Source: JAEUSE01 sp964648985 (lineage in GTDB: Bacteria > Patescibacteriota > Doudnabacteria > UBA920). Taken from it: DNA of 64,000 bases. The DNA is taken from assembly GCA_964648985.1 (NCBI GenBank), contig CAZYMS010000006.1, positions 1 to 64,000 on the forward strand. The letters are read 5' to 3'. Every line of letters begins with the position of its first letter. Positions within the stretch are counted from its first letter, which is position 1. The notes under the pieces are model-generated. The model did not search any database and was not told the origin of the DNA. It saw only the letters and a list, made by a program, of their open reading frames with translations. Shown one piece after another: positions 56,429 to 64,000 of this stretch. A program made the position numbers and the translations under genes.

Positions 56429-56441
56429 TATACTATAGGGT
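56429..56441 (+). promoter_or_regulatory. -10 box of leaderless GT4 promoter
   Basis: TATACT at 56429-56434, seven bases before the ATG at 56442. No SD. Confidence 0.5.
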
Positions 56442-57608
56442 ATGAATATAGGTTTTGATTTTCGTATGGGAGGGACTAGGCATGGCGGTATTGGCCGGTA
56501 TGCTTTTGAGTTGCTTAAGACCGAACTTGCGCAAGATAAAACAGATACATTCTATATTTTCTATAATGATAACGCGGCATCAGAAGATATCGCCCTCCTC
56601 GATGAGCATTTGAATGTGGAACTCGTGCGGGTGAATGCACGGCATTACTCGCTCAAGGAGCAGACTACTTTTTTAAAAGTGCTCAATAGTTTACCTCTTG
56701 ACATAGTTCATTTCCCTAACTTCAATCATCCGATTTGGTATAAAAAACCTTTTGTGGTCACCATACATGACATGGTGCATCACCGAATTTCGGGTCATAA
56801 AAAAAGTCGTTGGCTTCAATTTAAAGCCTATCAAATGGAAATGGAACATGCGGCCTTACGTTCAAAGGCTATTATTACCCCTTCTGAAACATCGAGAGAA
56901 GATATAGCGCATTATTTTCCTTCTGCTCTCGAGAGAACAGCAGTCATACATGAAGGCGTAAGCGTGCAAACACAACCGGAAGAACGAGTGGCCGCAGTAA
57001 AGCGGCAATTTCTTTTAAGCCGTCCCTACTTCTTGTTTGTAGGTACCCTTGAGCGAAAGAAGAATATAGTGGGTTTGGCCAAGGGGTTTGATAGGCTTAT
57101 AGAAAAATATAACTTGAATGTAGATTTAGTGTTTGCAGGCAAACCCGATGCACATTATCCAGAAGAAAAGTTTAAGGCACTTTCAGTGAAGCATGCGGAC
57201 CATATAGTTTTTACTGGATATATTGGAGATGAAGATTTGTCCGCTCTTTTTCAAGGTGCGCATGCGTATACAAATGCTTCTTTAAACGAAGGCTTTGGTC
57301 TTCCTGGGGTAGAAGCAATGCATTTTGGTTTGCCCTTGGCAGTGGCAAATACGCCGGTATTTAATGAAATATATGATGACGCGGCCGTTTATTTTGATCC
57401 CAATGACCCAGACGACATAGCTGAAAAATTGCGACTGCTTGCGCAAGATAGGCAATTTTATGAGCACCGTCAGGAGAAGGCGGCACAGCGGGCATTATTT
57501 TTTGATTGGGATACTGCGGCCCGAGAGACACTTGCACTACTTAAAGTTGCTGCTGGTCGGCCTGAGCCAATAGCTGTTGAGCAAGGCCAGTTGGTTCCGG
57601 AAATGTAG
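56442..57608 (+). CDS. GT4 glycosyltransferase
   Basis: A 388-residue GT-B enzyme: MNIGFDFRMGGTRHGGIGRYAFELL, VVTIHDMVHHRISGHKKSRW, AIITPSETSREDI, FLFVGTLERKKNIVGLAKGFD and NASLNEGFGLPGVEAMHFGLPLAVAN. It is the third GT4 of the cluster. The likely leaderless start and own -10 box suggest it is transcribed apart from the flavin oxidoreductase gene. Sugar and acceptor unknown. Confidence 0.92.
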   Translation: MNIGFDFRMGGTRHGGIGRYAFELLKTELAQDKTDTFYIFYNDNAASEDIALLDEHLNVELVRVNARHYSLKEQTTFLKVLNSLPLDIVHFPNFNHPIWYKKPFVVTIHDMVHHRISGHKKSRWLQFKAYQMEMEHAALRSKAIITPSETSREDIAHYFPSALERTAVIHEGVSVQTQPEERVAAVKRQFLLSRPYFLFVGTLERKKNIVGLAKGFDRLIEKYNLNVDLVFAGKPDAHYPEEKFKALSVKHADHIVFTGYIGDEDLSALFQGAHAYTNASLNEGFGLPGVEAMHFGLPLAVANTPVFNEIYDDAAVYFDPNDPDDIAEKLRLLAQDRQFYEHRQEKAAQRALFFDWDTAARETLALLKVAAGRPEPIAVEQGQLVPEM

Positions 57609-57611
57609 AAG

Positions 57612-57735
57612 TGGTGCACGGTTAAAAGTTAATGGCTGCCAGTTTGGTAATAAGTTTGAAGGCCTTGGTCCATACTGCTATACCCTATGACCAAACTGGC
57701 TGCCACCTACTTACAACTTAAGACTTTTGATGGAT
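57612..57735. repeat. Spacer inverted repeat around TGGCTGCCAGTTTGGT
   Basis: TGGCTGCCAGTTTGGT on the left and ACCAAACTGGCTGCCA on the right pair at 15 of 16 positions; outer words GGTTAAAAGTTAA and TTACAACTTAAGACTTTT extend the stem. It lies between a GT4 gene and murG. Confidence 0.8.
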
Positions 57736-57760
57736 AGTATTTTCAATCCGCAATATTTAT

Positions 57761-58873
57761 ATGCAAAAACAAAAGAAGCAGCTTATCGTTCTGACGGGTA
57801 GTGGCAGTGGTGGGCCAGTGGCTCCGCTACTTGCTCTTGTGCCTTACCTCCAAAAAGAATTTAACCGTACAAGTTTTTTATTTATTGGAGCGAATGGTGG
57901 AGCTGTTGAACAGCATATGGCCAAAAAAGCAGATATACCGTTTATGGGTATTACGGCGGCAAAGCTGCGGAGGTACTGGTCTTTGAGTAATGTTTTTGCC
58001 CCTCTAAGACTTCTTATGGGACTTGTACAGGCTTATAGGGCATTGAACTCACTACAGCCAATTTGCGTAATAGGTGCGGGTGGGTTTGTCCAGGTTCCTG
58101 TTTGCTATGCTGCGTGGCTGCTGGGAATTCCTGTTTTCGTACATCAGCAAGATGTTGTGCCTGGTCTTGCGAACAAGCTTTGTGCTCCTATAGCTCGGCG
58201 CATTACGGTTACATTCCGTGAATCAATAGCGGACTTTCCTCACGGCTGGAGTGTGCGCAATTTACAGGCTATCGATAAGGTGGTGTGGACAGGGAACCCG
58301 GTGCGTGAGCTAGTATTACCCCCGCGTGAAAAAGCCCTTAAGTATTTTAAGTTAGATCCAGACTATCCAACGGTTCTTATAATGGGCGGTGGTACGGGTG
58401 CTCTTTCCCTGAATACGTTGGTTGTGCAAAGTTTGGACATACTCACGAAATCTTTCAATGTACTGCATATTACTGGAAAGGGGAAAAAAGTTCATGCTCA
58501 TAAAAGTGAAAGGTATGCTGCATTTGAATTTGTAGACGATATGGCAATCTCGTACGCAGCCGCAGATATGGTACTATGCCGTGCTGGTTTGTCTACTATT
58601 ACTGAGCTAGCGGCCTTAAAAAAGCCGGCAATTTTGGTGCCTTTGCCTGGTACCCATCAGGAGCTAAATGCTTTATACTTACGTGAAGAGCAGGCAGTAC
58701 TGACTCTGGATCAAAAACTAATAACTCCCGATAATTTAGCTACTTTTCTGCGAACTGCCCTGTTTGACCATATGCTTCTAAAGAGCCTAGGAAAGCTGCT
58801 TCATGAACTTATGCCCTCCCATGCAGGGCAGAACGTAGCTAAGGTAATTGCAAAAGCACTCGAAGCAAGGTAA
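57761..58873 (+). CDS. murG: MurG: lipid II GlcNAc transferase
   Basis: MurG adds GlcNAc to lipid I to make lipid II at the inner face of the membrane. The N-terminal GSGSGGPVAPLLALVPYLQ is the glycine-rich loop, VIGAGGFVQVPVCYAAWLLGIPVFVHQQDVVPGLANKL is diagnostic, and the C-terminal TVLIMGGGTGALSLN and MVLCRAGLSTITELAALKKPAILVPLPGTHQELNALYL match the UDP-GlcNAc site. 370 residues is normal. The first motif is GSGSGGPVAP rather than GGTGGHixP, so the conserved His is replaced. It lies close to the MurC-like ligase, consistent with a peptidoglycan cluster. Confidence 0.9.
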   Translation: MQKQKKQLIVLTGSGSGGPVAPLLALVPYLQKEFNRTSFLFIGANGGAVEQHMAKKADIPFMGITAAKLRRYWSLSNVFAPLRLLMGLVQAYRALNSLQPICVIGAGGFVQVPVCYAAWLLGIPVFVHQQDVVPGLANKLCAPIARRITVTFRESIADFPHGWSVRNLQAIDKVVWTGNPVRELVLPPREKALKYFKLDPDYPTVLIMGGGTGALSLNTLVVQSLDILTKSFNVLHITGKGKKVHAHKSERYAAFEFVDDMAISYAAADMVLCRAGLSTITELAALKKPAILVPLPGTHQELNALYLREEQAVLTLDQKLITPDNLATFLRTALFDHMLLKSLGKLLHELMPSHAGQNVAKVIAKALEAR

Positions 58874-58929
58874 ACAAGTCGGTAAACTGAAGTATGTTTG
58901 TGCGGGAAGCTTTGACCGCCCTCACGAAA

Positions 58930-59062
58930 AGCACCAAATCTCAAATAACAACTCTCAAATAAATTCCAATATCAAAATTACAAGTACCAAACCCGGACAG
59001 CCTTTTGTTTAGAATTTGGGGCTTGGAATTTATTTGTAATTTGAGATTTGTTATTTGGTGCT
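58930..59062. repeat. Spacer inverted repeat, family A (best copy)
   Basis: Left AAGCACCAAATCTCAAATAA, CTCAAATAAATTCCAATATC; right GCTTGGAATTTATTTGTAAT and TTGAGATTTGTTATTTGGTG. The arms are long and nearly complementary. Copies at 6328-6450 and 22556-22690. Confidence 0.85.
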
Positions 59063-59118
59063 TCTGAAGGCAAGTGATTAAGGTTTGTCCCACAGCATTG
59101 CCGGTAGATATTCTATTC

Positions 59119-60087
59119 ATGAGCAATAATATTCCAAAACTAGGATTAGCACTTTCTGGGGCCGCAGCGCGGTCTGCTTTTTACGTTGGCTTTTTAGAAT
59201 ACCTACAAGAGAAGGAAGTGCCGGTTGCAATTATTGGTGCGCAGTCCGGAGCTGCGATTGTCGCCACGTGTTATGCCTGCGGTACTATACAAAGGCTGAA
59301 AAAAGATTTACTCACGAACAACGCGTCTGGTTTTAGAAAACTTCTCCTCGTTCGTTCTCGTGGGAGAACTGGTGGTTTGTATTCCCTTGATTCAGTGGAG
59401 GAGTATGGAAGAAATAATTGGTCTCTTGGAAAAAGTTTTAACGAAGTGCAAACGCGGCTGTGCTTTACAGCAACAAATCTTACCACTGGTGAACTCGTAA
59501 CGCTCGCTACCGGCGATCTGGCGAAGTCAGTCCGCATTACCTGTAGCGTGCCAGGGCTGTTTGAACCAGTACGTTGGGGAAATCATCAGTTGGTAGACGG
59601 CGGACTCCTCTCCTTCATACCCGGTCAACTCGTGCGCGATGCAGGGGCGGACGTAGTAATAGGGGTGAGCGTGCGGGCTACTAAACATATATTTTTGCCG
59701 CATCAAATTAAATTCAAGGGTTGGTACAATAATGTACGTGAGCATGTTCGTTCTAGCGCCCTCGTAAAAGCATTGCAGTGGTCTCGAAGGGTAATGAGTA
59801 ACGGGGAGCTAGAGGAGTATGGAGTTGGCGCAACGTTGTTTGATGAATTGCCAGTTCCCCAAAGTATGTTCGGAGTTATAAGTAGAAGTTTAGATTTAGC
59901 AGTAGAGGCCAGCAAACAAACGGCTCATGCAGATTCCAATTTCGGGTGCGACCTAGTTATCCGAGAAGGGGTGGGAAATTTTGGTGATAGTGTAAACATG
60001 ACCAAGATGGAGCGATTGTATAGGGAGGGGTGGGAAAGTGCAGAACAGAATTTACCAAAGATTTTGGAATTATTGCATTCGAAATAG
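59119..60087 (+). CDS. Patatin-like protein with an altered nucleophile motif
   Basis: The start at 59119 (MSNNIPKLGLALSGAAARSA) aligns with the patatin oxyanion-hole segment. The family pattern is GxSxG; here the segment reads IIGAQSGAAIVATCYACG, so the position of the usual Ser holds Gln and a Ser follows one residue later. The second catalytic motif, DGG in LVDGGLLSFIPG, is intact. It may be a lipid hydrolase with a shifted nucleophile or an inactive homologue. Residues 220-322 show no extra domain. It is between murG and the MurC-like gene, 15 bp upstream of the latter, so a membrane-lipid or wall link is plausible. Confidence 0.8.
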   Translation: MSNNIPKLGLALSGAAARSAFYVGFLEYLQEKEVPVAIIGAQSGAAIVATCYACGTIQRLKKDLLTNNASGFRKLLLVRSRGRTGGLYSLDSVEEYGRNNWSLGKSFNEVQTRLCFTATNLTTGELVTLATGDLAKSVRITCSVPGLFEPVRWGNHQLVDGGLLSFIPGQLVRDAGADVVIGVSVRATKHIFLPHQIKFKGWYNNVREHVRSSALVKALQWSRRVMSNGELEEYGVGATLFDELPVPQSMFGVISRSLDLAVEASKQTAHADSNFGCDLVIREGVGNFGDSVNMTKMERLYREGWESAEQNLPKILELLHSK

Positions 60088-60102
60088 TTAATCGTATTTA
60101 CC

Positions 60103-61536
60103 ATGGATTTACAACAGGTTAGAAAAATTTATTTTATAGGCATGGGTGGTATTGGTATGTCGGCAGCTGCTGGTCTTGCTAAAGAGCAGGGTTTCGAGGT
60201 TGCGGGGAGTGACGCTGCAACAGTGTATCCGCCCGCCCGCGACGTGCTAGAACAGCATGGGATAGAAATTGGTATAGGGTATAGTGCAGAGCGGGTTGCG
60301 CAAAGTAATGCCGATTTGTTTGTTGTTTCTTCAGGTGAGGATGAGACAAATCCGGAAGTAAAATGGCTTATAGATGCTGGAGAAACATATATTTCTTTTT
60401 GCGAATTATTGTACCAGCTTTCTCAGGACAAAATCCGTGTAGTTGTAGCTGGAACACATGGTAAATCTACAACATCTGGCTTGTTAGGCCATATGCTTAA
60501 GTGCATAGACGATAGTTCGTTTATGGTTGGGGCAGTGCTTAAGAATTACGAAACAAACTTTCATTCAGGGCAGGGCCACTATATTGTCTTTGAGGGCGAT
60601 GAATATAAATCCACGTTCGATGACCCGACCCCTAAAATGCATTACTATAAAGGCGATTTACTCGTTTTGACCAACCTTGAATTCGATCACCCTGACGTCT
60701 TCAAAGACCTGGATGAAATTAAAGAGGAGTTTAGAGAACTCATTGCAGGTCTCCCTGATGATGGTTTGGTAATTTATAACGCTGATATTCAGAACCTTGC
60801 AGATATAGTGTACCGTGAAGCACGTCGCGCATTTACTTTTGGTATTCACAATAGTGCAGATATGCAAGCAGTGAATATTGTGTATAAAGAAGGGGAAACA
60901 GAGTTTGATGTTGTAAACAAGCTAGACCCAGATAATGTGCGCACAGAACATTACACAACACAGCTTCTTGGCGAGCTGAATGTGTATAATGCACTTGCTG
61001 CGCTTTCAGCCACGCGAGCACTCGGTTTTCAGCCCGAGTTAGTGCAAAGATATTTGCAAGACTATGTAGGGGTAAAACGGAGGTTTGATATTCTTCTGGA
61101 AGCACCGGTTACCGTGGTAGACGACTATGCGCATCATCCCACTGCAGTTAAAGAAACTTTAGAAGCTGCTCGAAAGAGTCATGTTGGTATGCATGGTGGG
61201 GCGGGCAGGCTCTGGGCTATTTTTCAGCCACATACGTACAGTCGTACGCTTGCAACCATTAATGAACTTGCGGAAAGTTTTGGGTTGGCAGATGAAGTTC
61301 TCCTTGCGCCTATGTATGCGGCTCGCGAGAGCGGAACTCGGCCAGGTATAACAGATGAGGAAGTGTTGCGCCGTATTCAAGAGCATCAGCCAAATACTCG
61401 GCTAGTGCATAACGCTCCTGAGGCGCTGGAACTGTTAAAGGCTGAAGTAAAGGCTGGTGATATAGTTATAGTCATGGCTGTTGGGTCGTTTAACCGGCTT
61501 GCGTATGACTATGTAGAATATTTGCAGACAAAGTAA
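60103..61536 (+). CDS. murC: Mur ligase of the MurC/Mpl type
   Basis: The 477-residue ligase has MurC/Mpl features: KIYFIGMGGIGMSAAAGLAKEQG (N-terminal UDP-binding), VVVAGTHGKSTTSGLLGHML (P-loop, residues 117-123), FEGDEYKSTFDDPTPKMHYY, NLEFDHPDVF and DDYAHHPTAVKETL. MurC attaches L-Ala to UDP-MurNAc. The EGDEY...LTNLEFDHPDVFKDL block looks closer to Mpl, which attaches recycled tripeptide, so that activity is a real alternative. The gene is last in a run with murG and the patatin-like gene. Confidence 0.88.
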   Translation: MDLQQVRKIYFIGMGGIGMSAAAGLAKEQGFEVAGSDAATVYPPARDVLEQHGIEIGIGYSAERVAQSNADLFVVSSGEDETNPEVKWLIDAGETYISFCELLYQLSQDKIRVVVAGTHGKSTTSGLLGHMLKCIDDSSFMVGAVLKNYETNFHSGQGHYIVFEGDEYKSTFDDPTPKMHYYKGDLLVLTNLEFDHPDVFKDLDEIKEEFRELIAGLPDDGLVIYNADIQNLADIVYREARRAFTFGIHNSADMQAVNIVYKEGETEFDVVNKLDPDNVRTEHYTTQLLGELNVYNALAALSATRALGFQPELVQRYLQDYVGVKRRFDILLEAPVTVVDDYAHHPTAVKETLEAARKSHVGMHGGAGRLWAIFQPHTYSRTLATINELAESFGLADEVLLAPMYAARESGTRPGITDEEVLRRIQEHQPNTRLVHNAPEALELLKAEVKAGDIVIVMAVGSFNRLAYDYVEYLQTK

Positions 61537-61545
61537 TCCGTGTTT

Positions 61546-61700
61546 GTCATCCTCGCGTATGCGGGGATCCAACACCGCCCTCTCAGCGGTGTAATCGGAA
61601 ATTCCTAATACAAATTTGCCCGCTAGTAAGGCGGGCTGGATTCCCAATCGGGTTGGGAATGACTATGCTCAGCGCGGTTCCAAACGCGCTGAGCGAGATG
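61546..61700. repeat. Cluster of palindromes including a GTCAT...ATGAC element
   Basis: 61546-61663 begins GTCATCCTCGCGTATGCGGG and ends TTCCCAATCGGGTTGGGAAT then GAC, like the element inside the GT4 gene at 53855. Within it lie hairpins ACACCGC/GCGGTGT, GCCCGC/GCGGGC and ATTCCCAA/TTGGGAAT, and a fifth, GCTCAGCGCG/CGCGCTGAGC, follows at 61667-61694. No gene is visible in 61537-61790. Confidence 0.8.
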
Positions 61701-61790
61701 GCAAGATAAAAGATACCCACAGCGGGTAGCGAGTGAGTAGCGTATAATACTTATAGTAAGAATTAATGACTCGCTTGGTTCACTAATCTT

Positions 61791-62132
61791 ATGAATTTAA
61801 ATATAAAAGCATCGAAAACTACGCTTACTCCAGCTATCCAGCAGGATATAGAGAGCAAGCTTTCCGTTTTAGAAGATTTCCTGCATCCTGAAGATAAAAT
61901 TCACTTTGAAGTAGAAGCCCATGCCAGCAAGGATAGCACTCAAGAATTCCGTGCTGAAATATCTATTCAACCAAATGGTAATTTTGCCGAAGCAAGTGGA
62001 AGTGACCTATACGAAGCCATAGATTTACTCATTCCAAAAATAAAGCAACAGCTCACCCGCGAAAAAGATAAAAAAATATCCCTACGTCGTCGTTTTGGTG
62101 CTTTGAAACGTTTCTGGAATAGGTCCAAATAG
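61791..62132 (+). CDS. hpf: Ribosome hibernation promoting factor, short form
   Basis: The 113-residue product MNLNIKASKTTLTPAIQQDIESKLSVLEDF, then HFEVEAHASKDSTQEFRAEISIQPNGNFAEASGSDLYEAIDLLIPKIKQQL, is the S30AE/HPF domain that binds the 30S decoding region and forms inactive ribosomes under starvation. The tail is basic (REKDKKISLRRRFGALKRF). The long-form C-terminal dimerisation domain is missing. No SD. It lies upstream of secA on the same strand, separated by a minus-strand gene. Confidence 0.9.
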   Translation: MNLNIKASKTTLTPAIQQDIESKLSVLEDFLHPEDKIHFEVEAHASKDSTQEFRAEISIQPNGNFAEASGSDLYEAIDLLIPKIKQQLTREKDKKISLRRRFGALKRFWNRSK

Positions 62133-62161
62133 AATATGGAATAAGTTATTCAGTTAGGAAA

Positions 62162-62195
62162 AGGCCGGCGAAGTCATTATCGACTTCGCCGGCCT
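62162..62195 (-). terminator. Intrinsic terminator of the 62206 gene
   Basis: A perfect 14-bp stem AGGCCGGCGAAGTC/GACTTCGCCGGCCT with a 6-nt loop. On the minus strand it is followed by TTTCC. It may also end hpf transcripts. Confidence 0.85.
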
Positions 62196-62205
62196 GAGTT
62201 TTGCC

Positions 62206-62472
62206 CTACACTGCTTTAGGGCTTCTATATTGTTCATAGCGCCGTACTGGTTCCCAGCGATTTCCAATTGCTTCCGGTTCTGTTTCCGGGAATCGTTCCT
62301 CGATTTTAACTTGTTCCATTGCTTCAATGTAGACTCTTTCCAAATTTTCGGGTTCGAATCCATTATTTTGGCAGGCCCTAACATGAGCACGTACAATGCC
62401 GTCTACTTTCTCACGCTGGCCTTGTGGTAATTTATTGACCCGTTTCAACGTGTCGCTAGTGATTTTCACCAT
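62206..62472 (-). CDS. Small SD-led protein of unknown function
   Basis: The minus-strand SD AAGGAAAG (62478-62485) lies five bases before the ATG. The 88-residue product is charged and helical-looking (MVKITSDTLKRVNKLPQGQREKVDGIVRAHVRAC), with no TM. No family recognised. It has its own promoter (62594-62622, TTGACA-17-TATAGT on the minus strand) and terminator, so it is monocistronic. Base use is GC-richer than hpf and secA. Confidence 0.7.
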   Translation of the reverse strand: MVKITSDTLKRVNKLPQGQREKVDGIVRAHVRACQNNGFEPENLERVYIEAMEQVKIEERFPETEPEAIGNRWEPVRRYEQYRSPKAV

Positions 62473-62593
62473 TTTGACTTTCCTTCATTTTTGAACGGTG
62501 ATTTTGTAGTTGTGGTATTGAACTTTTGATGCTTTCTGGCAACGTATCTAATAATGTCGGTTTTTAACTAATTTGATAATAAATAGTTTAAGA

Positions 62594-62622
62594 ACTATAG
62601 AATATTAATTCCTATTTGTCAA
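62594..62622 (-). promoter_or_regulatory. Promoter of the 62206 gene
   Basis: On the minus strand TTGACA (62617-62622), a 17-nt spacer and TATAGT (62594-62599). The leader is about 115 nt. Confidence 0.8.
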
Positions 62623-62759
62623 TAGGAATATTGCTTTAGGGCTGCTATACTGAGAATATCTGCAGCCTTAGAAATAGGGCTGATTTTCTAGATGACTGGG
62701 TAGTTTCTGTCTTAGTGATTAATGCGTTTGGAGGTATTAGAAATTAGATATTTCACATC

Positions 62760-64000
62760 ATGGCATTTTTATCAAATATTTTTTCTTTTGAATTTAAACC
62801 GGAGAAAGCTTACGCAAAAGAGCTTCAGAAAATAAATGGGTTCAAAGACGAGGTTGCTGCGTTGACTGATGAAGGCATTCGCTCTGAGATTGGCGAATTT
62901 AGAAAGCAGCTCAAAGACCTAGACGAGAAAGAGTTATTTAAAAAGCTAGCAGAAATACGGCCACGCGTATTTGCTTTAACGCGCGAAGCAACAAAGAGAA
63001 CTACGGCCAAGCCGCATTTCGATGTGCAGATGTACGGTGGTATAGCGCTGTCCGAAGGCAAGATTGCGGAAATGAAAACTGGAGAGGGGAAAACGCAGAC
63101 TGCTGTGCTGGCTTTGGCGTTATATGCGCTCGCTGGTAAGGGCGCGCATATTGTCACGGTAAACGATTATCTGTCTCGCTGGCATGCGAGCCAAATGGGG
63201 CCTATCTTCCATTTCCTTGGTCTCTCTGTTGGGGCTATTCAGCATGAAGCGTCATTTCAATACGATCCAACCTACCAACCAGAAGCAGAAGAAATTGCGC
63301 AAATAGAAAGCGAAGTAGAAGGGTTAGTCATGGACGTAAAGCACATGCGTCCGGTGAGCAGACAGCAGGCGTATGGCGCTGATGTAACGTATGGTACTAA
63401 TAACGAGTTTGGGTTTGATTATTTGCGCGATAACATGGTGCAGCGCCGTGAGCAAATGGTGCAACGCGATTTGTTTTTTGTGGTGGTAGATGAAGTTGAC
63501 TCTATTTTAATAGACGAAGCTCGCACGCCGCTTATTATTTCTGCTCCCGATACCGACCCAACAGATAAATATCGACAATTTTCAAAACTCGTGCAAGGTT
63601 TAGAGCGGGATGTTCACTATGCTATAGATGAAAAGCGAAAAGTATCTACGCTCACCGATGAAGGTATAAGCAAGATAGAAGAACTGCTGAATATAAAAAA
63701 TATTTATGACACCAGTGGCGGCGTGACTACGCTGCACCACATAGAGCAGGCGCTTCGCGCTCGCGCAAATTATCTTAAAGACCGCGACTACGTAGTCCAG
63801 AATGACGAAGTTGTTATAGTGGACGAGTTTACCGGCCGTCTTATGTTTGGTCGCAGGTACTCCGAAGGGCTTCACCAAGCTATTGAAGCAAAAGAAAGTG
63901 TAACTATACAGCAGGAAAGCAAAACGCTGGCCACTATTACGTTCCAAAACTTGTTCCGTTTATACAGTCGGCTTTCTGGTATGACTGGTACGGCTAAAAC
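62760..64000 (+). CDS. secA: Preprotein translocase ATPase SecA (partial, runs off the end)
   Basis: SecA drives secretion through SecYEG. The 413 visible residues start MAFLSNIFSFEFKPEKAYAK. The Walker A TGEGKT is at residues 107-112 (MKTGEGKTQTAVLALALYALAG), followed by HIVTVNDYLSRWHA, the QRREQMVQRDLFFVVVDEVDSILIDEARTPLIIS Walker B block (from about residue 230) and TITFQNLFRLYSRLSGMTGTAKT at the edge. The preprotein cross-linking domain is present between the two. No SD; the ATG at 62760 lies after a TATACT at about 62647. It serves the many secreted proteins encoded in this window. Confidence 0.95.
   Translation, partial: MAFLSNIFSFEFKPEKAYAKELQKINGFKDEVAALTDEGIRSEIGEFRKQLKDLDEKELFKKLAEIRPRVFALTREATKRTTAKPHFDVQMYGGIALSEGKIAEMKTGEGKTQTAVLALALYALAGKGAHIVTVNDYLSRWHASQMGPIFHFLGLSVGAIQHEASFQYDPTYQPEAEEIAQIESEVEGLVMDVKHMRPVSRQQAYGADVTYGTNNEFGFDYLRDNMVQRREQMVQRDLFFVVVDEVDSILIDEARTPLIISAPDTDPTDKYRQFSKLVQGLERDVHYAIDEKRKVSTLTDEGISKIEELLNIKNIYDTSGGVTTLHHIEQALRARANYLKDRDYVVQNDEVVIVDEFTGRLMFGRRYSEGLHQAIEAKESVTIQQESKTLATITFQNLFRLYSRLSGMTGTAK

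Noticed and set aside
1..64000. UGA-recoded (code 25) genome
   Set aside because: Several genes end at UGA in the expected place and no conserved Gly position is coded by UGA in the genes read.

Overview
The window reads as a scaffold of an uncultivated Patescibacteria/CPR bacterium, most like the Parcubacteria group. The reasons are the compact gene order, the infA-rpmJ-rpsM-rpsK-rpsD-rpoA-rplQ-rplM-rpsI run, a short alaS without its C-terminal domain, a Patescibacteria-type baseplate-J-like protein, many glycosyltransferases, a sortase with a PNTG-type substrate, and few metabolic genes. UGA is used as a stop (for example at 15914-15916 and 33379-33381), so the code is standard and this is not a Gracilibacteria/Absconditabacteria UGA-Gly lineage. 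Two 100-N blocks (6722-6821, 33052-33151) are scaffold gaps.

Layout. 1-6.7 kb: tRNA-Glu, a mini-lipoprotein, scpB/scpA, a YbaK-like deacylase, an Nramp-like transporter, and aspS behind a T-box leader. 6.8-22.5 kb: cell-envelope genes (lgt, an inactive-looking HtrA, sortase and its substrate, a Phd-like/GalE fusion, subtilase, two wall hydrolases). 22.7-30.4 kb: surface polysaccharide genes (flippase, GT4/GT2, ligase). 30.5-33.9 kb: CtpA protease, then a tandem set of receiver-like orphan proteins. 33.9-44.2 kb: alaS, pgi, infA, ribosomal proteins and rpoA. 44.3-48.4 kb: three secreted proteins of unknown function with strong promoters and long structured leaders. 48.5-51.7 kb: a RAYT/REP transposon, a SIMPL protein, an unrecognised ~0.9 kb structured RNA gene, and rnpB. 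51.7-64 kb: polysaccharide initiation and GT4 genes, murG, a patatin-like protein, a MurC/Mpl ligase, hpf and secA (runs off the end).

The best candidate for something undescribed is 50320-51232. It has its own TTGACA/TATAAT promoter, an intrinsic terminator, no convincing long reading frame, and at least five long nested helices of about 10 bp, including a compact four-way junction. It sits directly upstream of rnpB. A second theme is a set of word-like inverted repeats in intergenic spacers, many ending within a few bases of the next start codon. One of these (35805-36256) carries a four-helix-bundle (23S intervening-sequence type) gene between its arms, so the solo hairpins in the ribosomal operon may be deletion derivatives of the same element. 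Two other small ORF-in-inverted-repeat cassettes occur: GIY-YIG at 24.2 kb and RAYT at 48.5 kb.

A third theme is two styles of gene start. Core genes lack Shine-Dalgarno sites and are often leaderless (a -10 box 6-7 nt before ATG). About a dozen accessory genes (small proteins, secreted unknowns, receiver-like proteins) have strong SD sites, often with a leader hairpin, their own promoter and a terminator. All calls were made by eye; no database or folding software was run.
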